DNA of 64,000 nt, taken from positions 1 through 64,000 of the forward strand of contig JBJXFE010000006.1 of NCBI GenBank assembly GCA_046153875.1, written 5' to 3'. Origin of the DNA: JBJXFE01 sp046153875. GTDB lineage: Bacteria > Planctomycetota > Phycisphaerae > Phycisphaerales > UBA1924. How positions within the stretch are numbered: position 1 is the first letter of the stretch; each line of letters opens with the position of its first letter. Below are positions 24,937 to 32,729 of this stretch, one piece after another. A program made the position numbers and the translations under genes. The notes under the pieces were generated by a model. The model worked only from the letters and a program-made list of their open reading frames with translations, was not told the DNA's origin and did no database searches.

Positions 24937-25917
24937 TCACGGACCGCCGGGCTTCTTGGCCTTGTTCTTGTCACCGCCGCCGAGGATGCCCTCGATCCCC
25001 TTGCCGATCTCCTCGGCGGCCTTGCCCGCTTCGCCCGCGACGCCCTCGAGAGTCTTGCCCGCCTCGCCGATGACCTTGGCCGCTTCCTGCCCGAACTTCC
25101 CGGCGACATCGACGACCTCGCCGCCGACCTGGAGCCCCACGTCCGCCAGGCCGGTGAGATCGCCGAGCTGCGCCCCGATGTCGTTGAGCAGCTCCCTGGG
25201 CAGCACGTCGCCGCCGTTCTCAACGACCGCGGCCATGATGGCCTGCACGATGATGCTCGACAACTCGCCGATGGTGACGCCCGAGCCGCCGACGCCGGTG
25301 CCGGTCTTCCCCACGTCCTTGAGCTTGATCTCGTCGATCGGCACCGTCACCTTCGCCGAAGCGCCGGTCACGTCGCCGATCGCGCCCGTCGCCCCCTCGA
25401 CGCCGAGCATGTCCACGTGGACCGTGACCTTGCGGATGGTCAGCTCGCGGATGATGAGCTTCTTGCCCTGCTCGGCCGGCTTCGGCGCGGGCTTGGGCTT
25501 GCTCGGGTCCGGCTTGCCCGAGAGCTTCTCGAGGTTGTCGAGGATGACCTTGTAGTTCGACTTGCCGTCCTTGCGCTCGATGTGGACGTCGATCTCGTCA
25601 AGCGAGAACTTCGGCACCTCGATCGTGTCCTTCGTCAGCGACGCGAGCGACACGGCCACGCCCGCGTCCCCCAAGGCCAGGAAGTGCGGGGCGGGGAAGC
25701 CCTCGGGGTTGGCGACCTTGAGCCTCGACATCCCGAACTCGCCGGAGAAGATGCCGATCCGGGCCGAGCCGAGCGTGGTGTTCACGCCCAGGGCGTAGGT
25801 CGCTCCCGCCTCGATCCCCTTGCGGGCGAGGAAGTTCACCAGGGCGAGCGTGACGACGGCCGCGATGACCAGGACGGCGACAAGCCCGACCCCGCCGATG
25901 ATGAGGAACCGCTTCAT
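24937..25917 (-). CDS. AsmA-like membrane-anchored protein
   Basis: A 326-residue protein with one N-terminal helix (FLIIGGVGLVAVLVIAAVVTLALVNFLA) and an AsmA/YhdP-like beta domain (TLGSARIGIFSGEFGMSRLKVANPEGFP, EIDVHIERKDGKSNYKVILDNLEKL, KLIIRELTIRKVTVHV). The C-terminal third is amphipathic and helical (LEGVAGEAGKAAEEIGKGIEGILGGG). AsmA-like proteins in Gram-negative bacteria relate to outer-membrane lipid assembly. That role is only an analogy here. It is short for the family. It is separate from the NfeD/flotillin unit by 153 nt. Confidence 0.75.
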   Translation of the reverse strand: MKRFLIIGGVGLVAVLVIAAVVTLALVNFLARKGIEAGATYALGVNTTLGSARIGIFSGEFGMSRLKVANPEGFPAPHFLALGDAGVAVSLASLTKDTIEVPKFSLDEIDVHIERKDGKSNYKVILDNLEKLSGKPDPSKPKPAPKPAEQGKKLIIRELTIRKVTVHVDMLGVEGATGAIGDVTGASAKVTVPIDEIKLKDVGKTGTGVGGSGVTIGELSSIIVQAIMAAVVENGGDVLPRELLNDIGAQLGDLTGLADVGLQVGGEVVDVAGKFGQEAAKVIGEAGKTLEGVAGEAGKAAEEIGKGIEGILGGGDKNKAKKPGGP

Positions 25918-26008
25918 GCCCGGATGCTAGCGGCCGGGCGGCTCGCGGGGCGATGACCGCCCGTGCTCACCGGGGGCGCTCGGCGCCGATTACGGCATGG
26001 CCGGCGAT

Positions 26009-26491
26009 TCAGAACCGTGCCGCGCGGTTGTCCATGACGGCCTGGGCGAGCGGGTTGGTCGTCATGGGGCGACGGCGCGCGAGCGTGACGTCCGGTGGTT
26101 CGGCGGGCTCCCCGCCGCCCCCGGCGGACGGCGAGGGGGGGGCGGTCGGCGCGGCCTCTGCCGCCCGGGTGAACTCGGCCTGGAGCCGCGCCTCAAGGCG
26201 CAGGCCCAGGTGCTCCTCGATCATCGAGCGGAGGATCGCCGGGTCGATCGCGGGCTCGCCCTGCTCGCGGGCGAGGCTCGCCAGCAGCACGCGCCAGACC
26301 GTCTCGGTCAGGTTCGCGTCCACGCTCTTGAGCATCGCCTCCACGCGCGGGCGCAGGACCTCGCGCAGGTAGTCCTTGAAGTACGGCAGGTCGGCGAAGG
26401 TCTTGGGGGCGTTGGACATGGGCTTGACGGAACCGGCCCGGGCCACGGGCGCGTCGGCGGGGCGTGGGGTTCCAACCGGATTCTGGGCCAT
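26009..26491 (-). CDS. Conserved-looking hypothetical protein
   Basis: A 160-residue soluble protein. After a Pro/Ala-rich start, residues 30-100 are predicted mostly helical (FADLPYFKDYLREVLRPRVEAMLKSVDANLTETVWRVLLASLAREQG, then ILRSMIEEHLGLRLEARLQAEF). A Gly/Pro/Ala linker and a basic end (LARRRPMTTNPLAQAV) follow. No family recognised. AGGAGAG before 26491 supports the start. It lies 91 nt upstream of the AsmA-like gene on the same strand, downstream of tRNA-Ala. Confidence 0.6.
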   Translation of the reverse strand: MAQNPVGTPRPADAPVARAGSVKPMSNAPKTFADLPYFKDYLREVLRPRVEAMLKSVDANLTETVWRVLLASLAREQGEPAIDPAILRSMIEEHLGLRLEARLQAEFTRAAEAAPTAPPSPSAGGGGEPAEPPDVTLARRRPMTTNPLAQAVMDNRAARF

Positions 26492-26640
26492 GCTCGTCTC
26501 TCCTGCCACGATGGGCGTCGAATGTGCGTCCCGGAGCGATGCGGCGCCCGCCCGCGGCCGCGCAGTCTTGCCCGGATTACCGGGCGGCCTTCCGGTCCTT
26601 TCGTTCCGGGCGGCGTGCGGGGTTCCGTCCTCGGGCCACG

Positions 26641-26713
26641 TGGAGCGGAGGAGATTCGAACTCCCGACCCCTAGCTTGCAAAGCTAGTGCTCTACCAGTT
26701 GAGCTACCGCCCC
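26641..26713 (-). tRNA. tRNA-Ala (TGC anticodon)
   Basis: A 73-nt cloverleaf. Acceptor GGGGCGG pairs with CCGCTCC, the D arm is GCTC...GAGC, and the anticodon stem CTAGC/GCTAG encloses the loop TTTGCAA (anticodon TGC, reading GCA). The T arm carries GTTCGAATC. CCA is not encoded. It precedes the hypothetical gene on the same strand. Confidence 0.96.
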
Positions 26714-26912
26714 GGATGGGTCCGCCTCGCGGCGTGGCGAACTGTAGGTCGCGCGGTTCCCGGGCCTTCGGGCTCGCGCCGTGGCGCGGGTCCGCGAACC
26801 ACCCGGCCCGCCACACCTCAATCTGCCCGATCGGTCGGTGCGCTCCCGCGGCACGGGATGGGCGGTGTTATCCGTCAAGGCTCGCGCGGGCGGACCCGAT
26901 GCTCGGAGCGGA

Positions 26913-28118
26913 ATGCGAGGGAGACCGCGCGGATTTGTTTCTCGGGCGTTGACGCCGGCGTGGGCGGTGTGCCTGCTGGCCGCCACGGACGCGGTCCGCG
27001 CCCAGGACGCCGAACCGCTCTCCATCACCCTCGTTCCCGAGACCGCGTTGGACGCGGCGAGGCTGGACCCCGCGGGCGCGCGCGCGGACATCAGCGGGAA
27101 GGCGGGCTCGCGCCCGCTCCCGGACGAGAGCGCCGTCCTGGCTACCCTGCGGGCCCTGCCGCCCGGCTTCCGGCGGAGCGAAACCACGCACTTCGTGGTC
27201 CTCTCCGACTGCCCGATCGGCTGGACCCGGGCCCGCGAGACGCTCCTGGAGCGGACGCGCCACCAGTTCCTGCGTGCGGCCGAGAAGCTCCAGGTGAAGC
27301 CCCCGCCCCCGCGCGTCAAGCTGCTGTGCGTGCTGATCAACAAGCACGAGACCTTCCGGGCCTTCGGGCGCGCGCACGACGGGCTCGACGCGGGCTGGGT
27401 CGCCGGGTACTACGCCGCCTCGGCCAACCGCATCGTCTTTTACAACGATGCCGCGTCGCCCGAGTACGACGCGGTCTGGAAGCAGCTGGACGACTACCAG
27501 CGACAGGCGGACGACGCACGCCGGCGCGGCGACGCGGCCCGAGCCGACGGGCAGCCCCCCCTGGCCGACCGGCTCTTCGCGGCGGCGGATGACCTGGAGG
27601 GGCGCGTGCGGACCGAGCGGTCGCGGCTGCGCAAGCAGGCCGCCGACTTCTCGACGGCCAAGACGATCCACGAGGCCGTCCACCTGCTCTCGTTCAATAC
27701 CGGCCTGCAGCGGCGCGACGCGGACTACCCGTTCTGGCTCAGCGAGGGTCTGGCGTCGAGCTTCGAGACCGAGGACCCCACCCGCGCGTTCGGCCCGGAC
27801 CGCGAGGGCCCGACCGCACGCCGGGCGCGGCTCAAGGAGCTCGCGCTGCGCGGGGAGTCGCCGCGCGTCGCGGACGTGGTGACGCTGTCGCGCACGGCGA
27901 TGCTCGAGGCGGACGCGGCGGAGGCCATGTACGCCGTCAGCGCCGGGCTCTTCAGCTACCTGTACCGCCACGAACGCGCGGCGCTGACGCTGTACCTGCG
28001 GTCGCTCTCGGCGCTCGCCCCGCAGCGGCTCACCCCGCCGCGACACCTGGAGCTGTTCGTGCGCCATTTCGGCGACCCCTCGATCGTGGAGCTGCGGATG
28101 CTCGCCGAGCTGCGCTGA
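26913..28118 (+). CDS. Secreted DUF1570-type putative metallopeptidase
   Basis: A 401-residue protein with a signal peptide (SRALTPAWAVCLLAATDAVRAQ). The region around TKTIHEAVHLLSFNTG contains HEAVH (253-257), an HExxH zinc motif, and Glu278 in FWLSEGLASSFE could be the third ligand, as in gluzincins. The context (HFVVLSDCP, GWVAGYYAASANRIVFYND, YLYRHERAALTLYLRSL) fits DUF1570, a family common in planctomycetes with unproven peptidase activity. GGAGCGGA precedes the start at 26913. The following gene starts 89 nt later and may be cotranscribed. Confidence 0.82.
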   Translation: MRGRPRGFVSRALTPAWAVCLLAATDAVRAQDAEPLSITLVPETALDAARLDPAGARADISGKAGSRPLPDESAVLATLRALPPGFRRSETTHFVVLSDCPIGWTRARETLLERTRHQFLRAAEKLQVKPPPPRVKLLCVLINKHETFRAFGRAHDGLDAGWVAGYYAASANRIVFYNDAASPEYDAVWKQLDDYQRQADDARRRGDAARADGQPPLADRLFAAADDLEGRVRTERSRLRKQAADFSTAKTIHEAVHLLSFNTGLQRRDADYPFWLSEGLASSFETEDPTRAFGPDREGPTARRARLKELALRGESPRVADVVTLSRTAMLEADAAEAMYAVSAGLFSYLYRHERAALTLYLRSLSALAPQRLTPPRHLELFVRHFGDPSIVELRMLAELR

Positions 28119-28207
28119 GCGCTCACGGATCGCGTATAACGTCGGTACGTCGGCCGCGGCGCGCCCCGGAATGGACCGCGCGCCGTGCGGCCGGGAAGGG
28201 AGCCGAC

Positions 28208-29182
28208 ATGGACGCGGTTACGGGTCGATCGGCGTGGATCGCCGCCCTGTGCACCGGCGGCGCGATGAGCCTCGCGCTCCCCGTGGGCGCCCAGACCGGG
28301 GCCGAGCCCCGGGCCGCGACCGGGGTGGGCGAGCCCGACGCGGCGCCGATCCCCCCGGCGGAGGCCCGCTCGATCCACTTCGAGTTCCGCTTCCAGGGCG
28401 ACCTGGGGTTCAACGCAAACCTCGACGGCTCGCCGGGCGACCTGACGATCTCGCGCGCAGGGGCGGGCGTCACGTCGGAGATCCCCGCGGGCGATCGCGG
28501 CACGGTGTACCTCGGGTACGACTATGCGCTGACGAACTACGACTTTTCCGGCGCCACCGGCCTCATCCCGGGCACGAGCGACCCGTGGGGATCGGTCCAG
28601 AGTCACGGCGTCAACGCGATGTTCCTCCATCGGGCGACGGAGGAAGTCACATGGCTCGTCGGCGGCGACCTCATGTGGACCGCCGAGGAGGGCGCGGCCT
28701 ATGGCGACGCGATGACCGGCCTGGTGTACGGCTCGGTCACCTACGCCGTGCGTCCGGGCGTGACGCTCGGTCTGGGAGGCGGGCTGCGGAGCCGACTGGA
28801 GGACTCGGCGATCTTCGTTCCGCTGGTCTCCTTGGATTGGGCGATCTCGGACGAGTGGCGCCTGCGAACGACCGGGCCCGGCCTCGCGATCGAGTACACC
28901 CCGGACGACCGGTGGAAGTTCTCGCTCGCCGGCCGGTACGACCTGCAGGACTTTCGCCTGGATGAGAACGGCCCCGCGCCGGGGGGCGTCGGGCGGGACG
29001 AGCGCGTCCCGATCAGCCTGGGGGTCGAGTTCACGCCGACGCGGGCGGTGATGGTGTCGGCGCGCGCCGGCGTCCATCTCTTCGCGAACCTGGAGGCGCT
29101 CGACGCGAGCGGCAACCCGCTGGGCGAGACGGACGCGAACCCGTCGCCGTTCGTCACACTGTGGTGCAAGGTCCGGTTCTGA
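28208..29182 (+). CDS. Outer-membrane beta-barrel protein (DUF6268-like)
   Basis: A 324-residue protein with a signal peptide (IAALCTGGAMSLALPVGAQ) and about a dozen alternating amphipathic strands (VYLGYDYALTNYDF, WGSVQSHGVNAMFLHR, WRLRTTGPGLAIEYTP, WKFSLAGRYDLQDFRL, RVPISLGVEFTP). It ends in a typical outer-membrane C-terminal strand (FVTLWCKVRF). DUF6268-type barrels are uncharacterised. GGGAG upstream supports the start. The barrel supports a diderm cell envelope. Confidence 0.78.
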   Translation: MDAVTGRSAWIAALCTGGAMSLALPVGAQTGAEPRAATGVGEPDAAPIPPAEARSIHFEFRFQGDLGFNANLDGSPGDLTISRAGAGVTSEIPAGDRGTVYLGYDYALTNYDFSGATGLIPGTSDPWGSVQSHGVNAMFLHRATEEVTWLVGGDLMWTAEEGAAYGDAMTGLVYGSVTYAVRPGVTLGLGGGLRSRLEDSAIFVPLVSLDWAISDEWRLRTTGPGLAIEYTPDDRWKFSLAGRYDLQDFRLDENGPAPGGVGRDERVPISLGVEFTPTRAVMVSARAGVHLFANLEALDASGNPLGETDANPSPFVTLWCKVRF

Positions 29183-29203
29183 CGCCCGCGCTCACGGCGG
29201 CGT

Positions 29204-30229
29204 TCAGCGCTGCGGCGGGGCCTCGCTGACCGGCGGCGACAGGAACGCCGGAACGCCCTCGTACGGGGGCGCGTCGACGACGCGGGCCCGCGTGATCCGC
29301 GGGGCATCCACGGGCTTGTCGGTCCCCGGCTCCACGGGCGTCGCGCCGAGCTTCACGAGCACGTCCGCCCCGCGGACCGCCTGAGCGAACGTCGTGTATT
29401 GCCCGTCGAGCCCGATGCACGGCTCACGGTCGAGAACGATGAAGACCTGCGCGCCCGCCGTGTTGGGCTGAAACCTGTCGCGCGCCATCGACAGCACACC
29501 GAACTCGTGCGGCACACGGCTGTCCTCGAGGTCGATCATGTACCCCGGGCCTCCCTCGTTCGTCGTCGTGGGGTCGCCCGCCTGCAGCACCGAAGCGCTG
29601 GGCCGCCCGAGGAACGTCGCGATGCGGTGGAACGGGATGTCGGTGTAGTACCCGCCCCGCGCCAGGTGCAGGAAGTTGAACGCGGTGTTCGGCGCCTCGT
29701 CCGGGCGGAGCATGAACTCGGCGTCGCCGACCGTCGTCTCCAGGATCACGCGCTGATCCGTGTACGCCCTCACCCCCGAATAGACCTTCATCCGCGGGTC
29801 GCTCCACATCCAGGTCCGCTGGGTGCCGGGGTCGAGGATGGGGGCGGCCTGCCTCCCCGCCGCCATCGGCTGGATCACCACGGCCGGCCCGACCCGGGTC
29901 TCACCGGCGAAGAGCTGCGCGTACATGACCCTCGGATCCCCCTCGGGCTGCCACAGCTTCGGGAAGAGCCCCGCCAGGTCCACGCCGCCCGCGGCCACGG
30001 GCGCGCTGGCGACGACCTCGGCCGTAACCGGGGCCAGGAGTCTGATGGACAGCTCGCCACCACGGGTGGGCGCGGACACGGTCATCGGCACCGACCGGTT
30101 GATCCCGTAGTACAGCCGGTCCGGCTTGAGCTGCGCGGATGCGATCGGCGTGATCGCGACCGCGGCGGCCAGCAACGCGGCGCGGCTCGGGGACGTCGCG
30201 GACGACATGAGCTTCAGGATGTTGAACAT
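29204..30229 (-). CDS. Secreted cyclophilin-type peptidyl-prolyl isomerase
   Basis: A 341-residue exported PPIase. A signal peptide (RAALLAAAVAITPIASAQ) and an N-terminal beta-rich domain of about 130 residues (LYYGINRSVPMTVSAPTRGGELSIRLLAPV) precede the cyclophilin domain. That domain carries VILETTVGDAEFMLRPDEAPNTAFNFLHLARGGYYTDIPFHRI, then QAGDPT and GAQVFIVLD. The catalytic Arg of FHR is present. It would catalyse prolyl cis-trans isomerisation in the periplasm. The start at 30229 has GGAG upstream. It is convergent with the barrel gene. Confidence 0.87.
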   Translation of the reverse strand: MFNILKLMSSATSPSRAALLAAAVAITPIASAQLKPDRLYYGINRSVPMTVSAPTRGGELSIRLLAPVTAEVVASAPVAAGGVDLAGLFPKLWQPEGDPRVMYAQLFAGETRVGPAVVIQPMAAGRQAAPILDPGTQRTWMWSDPRMKVYSGVRAYTDQRVILETTVGDAEFMLRPDEAPNTAFNFLHLARGGYYTDIPFHRIATFLGRPSASVLQAGDPTTTNEGGPGYMIDLEDSRVPHEFGVLSMARDRFQPNTAGAQVFIVLDREPCIGLDGQYTTFAQAVRGADVLVKLGATPVEPGTDKPVDAPRITRARVVDAPPYEGVPAFLSPPVSEAPPQR

Positions 30230-30361
30230 GCTCGGGCTCCGGCCCCGGGTCGGGTGCGCCGGCCGGCGCCCCGTGTACCCCTGGGGGAGGAGAGCATAGC
30301 CGGGCACCCGGGTCGGGCGCCGCGTCCGACATGCCCCGCGGCCGAGCAGTCGCCGCCGGCC

Positions 30362-31132
30362 TCATCGGGCGTCGTCGAAGAGCTTCCAGATGTCATTGAA
30401 GACGCCGGGCTGCATTGGAATGGGGCCGCCCTCGGTGTCCGCGAGCTTCGACGAGATCGTGCCCGCGCGGTCGTTGTACCAGTAGACCGAAAGGTCCGCC
30501 CGCAGGACGTTGGCCCCGACGCCGTGGCTGTAGTCGGTGCGTGACCGAAGCCCGTCGGAGACCAGGGCGCTGCGCCTCGGCTCGATGAGCCCCAGATGAA
30601 CAGCCCCGTTGAAGCCCTTGCCGCGGTATTGGTAGTTCCCGGTGATGTCGCCCTGCCCGGAGCGCCACGCCTCGGCATAGTCACCGAAGCGGTGCTGACC
30701 GGAGTGCGACGGGCAATAGAAGATGTTCGGCGCTTCGAGGTACTGCGCGATGTACAGGGCACCGAGGCTGTCCCACACCCACCCCTTCTCGCCCGGCCCC
30801 ACCGCGCCGAAGAACCGAAGCCGGATCGTCTCCCCCGGCTGGGTCGGCGTGCTCTTGATCCACACCGAGCTGGGGATCATGTCGCGGTGGTCGTCCGCGT
30901 ACATGGCGATACCCAGGCCGATCTGGCGGATGCCGGACCGGCACACAACCTGGCGGGCCGATTCCTTCACCGGGCCGAGCGACGGGAGCAACAGCGCGAT
31001 GAGCAGCGCGATGACGGCCATCGATACCAGCACGTCGATCAGGGAGAAGGCCCGGCGGCCCGGCACCGACACCCGGGGGCTCGAAAGCCCGGTCGCGGGC
31101 GCTGGCCGATGCCGAACCTCTGGCGCGTGCAT
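30362..31132 (-). CDS. Type IV pseudopilin-like protein (DUF1559 type)
   Basis: A 256-residue protein. The N-terminus has the prepilin cleavage/methylation motif RRAFSLIDVLVSMAVIALLIALLLPSL, close to GFTLIEVLV but with Ala at the cleavage position. Then come ARQVVCRSGIRQIGLGIAMYADDHRD and a C-terminal domain (NIFYCPSH, SALVSDGL, SHGVGANVLRADLSVYWY) like the DUF1559 pseudopilins expanded in planctomycetes, with the usual HxxG...DG end altered. It is probably assembled by a type II secretion-like machinery. Start at 31132 by the hydrophobic helix position. It is divergent from the sigma-factor gene. Confidence 0.8.
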   Translation of the reverse strand: MHAPEVRHRPAPATGLSSPRVSVPGRRAFSLIDVLVSMAVIALLIALLLPSLGPVKESARQVVCRSGIRQIGLGIAMYADDHRDMIPSSVWIKSTPTQPGETIRLRFFGAVGPGEKGWVWDSLGALYIAQYLEAPNIFYCPSHSGQHRFGDYAEAWRSGQGDITGNYQYRGKGFNGAVHLGLIEPRRSALVSDGLRSRTDYSHGVGANVLRADLSVYWYNDRAGTISSKLADTEGGPIPMQPGVFNDIWKLFDDAR

Positions 31133-31371
31133 CACCCGTCTCCACGAGGTCGCGCAACCCCCTATAAAGATATCTGGATGTTGCCCCCAGAACAAGGGCC
31201 GCTTCCGGTCGAATTCCGATGCCCCCAGTGCCCCACAGGGACCAATGGACAGAAGCCTAATACCCGCCGGAACGAGGCATCCTCGACAGGGTTGCCCGCG
31301 TAGAGGATACTGGCAGGGTCGCGGCTGTTGGTGCCGACCCGGTCTGGTCGGAGTTTCGGGGCACATCACGG

Positions 31372-31944
31372 ATGTCACGGACGAGCGCAACTCTTGACGC
31401 GGACCTGGCGCTGATGCGCCGCGTGGCCGACAACGAGCCGCATGCCGTCGGCGACCTCTACGACCGCTTCGGGTCGCTGGTCTACCGCATGGCGTTCCAG
31501 GCGATGCCGACCCGGGCCGACGCGGAGGACGCCGTCCAGGAGATCTTCGTCCGCCTGTGGCGGACCGCGGCGCGCTACGACCCCAAGCGAGCGGCCCTCG
31601 TGACGTGGGTGATGCTCATTTCGCGCCGGCACCTGGTGGATAAGCTCCGCCGGAGCCAGGCCCGGATCAAGCCCTCGTCGCTCGACGGGTCGGCCCCACC
31701 CGAGGCCGTCGCGGCGGGGGACACCGGGCGGATGGAGCAGGACGAGCGGTTCGCGGGGCTGATGAAGCGGGTCAACACGCTGCCGGAGCTCCAGCGGGCC
31801 GTGGTCACACGGGCCTACCTGGGCGGGCAGACGCTGCGGCAGATCGGGGAGGAGCTTCACACGCCGATCGGGACGATAAAATCGGCGCTCAGCCGCGCGC
31901 TGGTGCGGCTGCGAGAGAGGGTCAACGAGGAGCTGACGCCATGA
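31372..31944 (+). CDS. ECF-type RNA polymerase sigma factor
   Basis: A 190-residue sigma70-family factor. Region 2 is at about 30-95 (LYDRFGSLVYRMAFQAM, AEDAVQEIFVRLWRTAARYDPKRA, TWVMLISRRHLVDKLRR). Region 4 is at about 135-185 (LPELQRAVVTRAYLGGQTLRQIGEELHTPIGTIKSALSRALVRLRERV), with no region 3. The arrangement with the next gene (overlap ATGA) fits a sigma/anti-sigma pair resembling SigK/RskA. It probably controls its own unit, but no target promoter is evident. Confidence 0.92.
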   Translation: MSRTSATLDADLALMRRVADNEPHAVGDLYDRFGSLVYRMAFQAMPTRADAEDAVQEIFVRLWRTAARYDPKRAALVTWVMLISRRHLVDKLRRSQARIKPSSLDGSAPPEAVAAGDTGRMEQDERFAGLMKRVNTLPELQRAVVTRAYLGGQTLRQIGEELHTPIGTIKSALSRALVRLRERVNEELTP

Positions 31945-32729
31945 CGACGAGGGAACTGATCGAGTGGGCGCTGCTGGACGCGCTGGCGCTGCTCGACGAG
32001 GGTGAGCACGCGGCGTTCGACCGGGCATTCGCGGCGGCGCCCCCGCCCGTGCAGGCCCAGGTCCGGCGCGAGCAGACGCGACTGGCGCACATCGAGCTGC
32101 TGCTGCCGGACGTGACGCCGCCCGCGGGCCTGCGGGCGGCGGTCGTCGAGGCCGTGCGCCTCGCCATGCTCGAGCCCGAAACTGCCGGGTCGCTACTGGT
32201 CCCGCCCATGACGTCCGCGCGTTCGGTATCGCGGTGGTGGCGGGCCGGGTCGCTGGGCCTGGCGACCGCCGCCGCCTTCTTCATCGGGTCCACCGTCTTT
32301 CTGTGGAACGCGAACGTCGAGCTCCGGGCCAACACCTACGGCGACGCGCTGCTGGAGCAGCTCGCGACCCAGGTCGGGCACGCCCGCGTCCGCGACCTGC
32401 TCCTGGACCCGGACACGCAGCGCGTGGTCTTCACCCGTGTCGCCAATAACTCCAAGGCCGAGGCGTCGATCTTTCTTAACCCGGAGTGGGAGAACGCGAC
32501 CTTCGTGTGCGCGGGGCTCACCTCCGCGGACAATCGCCCCTACCGCCTGGCGATCGTGGACGAGAACGATCAGGTCGTCCGCGAACTGGCGGTGATCGAC
32601 GCGAACGGGTTGATCACGCCGCGCAATGTCACCCTGGACCCGAAGCAGCCGGCCCGCCTGGCCGTCTTCGCCCCGTCCTCGGGATCGGAGCCGGGCCCGA
32701 TCGTCAGCCGCGGCGCTCTCGGTCTTTAG
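31941..32729 (+). CDS. Anti-sigma factor, RskA-like
   Basis: A 262-residue single-pass membrane protein. A cytoplasmic helical N-domain (ELIEWALLDALALLDEGEHAAFDRAF, residues 1-75) resembles the anti-sigma domain without a Cys zinc site. A membrane helix lies at about 100-120 (AGSLGLATAAAFFIGSTVFLW). The outer domain of about 140 residues (ARVRDLLLDPDTQRVVFTRV, NRPYRLAIVDENDQVVRELAV) is beta-rich, as in RskA-type proteins. Its start overlaps the sigma-factor stop by 4 nt (31941-31944), so translation is coupled. Its 3' end overlaps the convergent coiled-coil gene by 26 nt. Confidence 0.85.
   Translation: MTTRELIEWALLDALALLDEGEHAAFDRAFAAAPPPVQAQVRREQTRLAHIELLLPDVTPPAGLRAAVVEAVRLAMLEPETAGSLLVPPMTSARSVSRWWRAGSLGLATAAAFFIGSTVFLWNANVELRANTYGDALLEQLATQVGHARVRDLLLDPDTQRVVFTRVANNSKAEASIFLNPEWENATFVCAGLTSADNRPYRLAIVDENDQVVRELAVIDANGLITPRNVTLDPKQPARLAVFAPSSGSEPGPIVSRGALGL

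Noticed and set aside
28119..28207. A terminator between the DUF1570 and barrel genes
   Set aside because: GAGCG/CGCTC-type pairing is short and lacks a T run.
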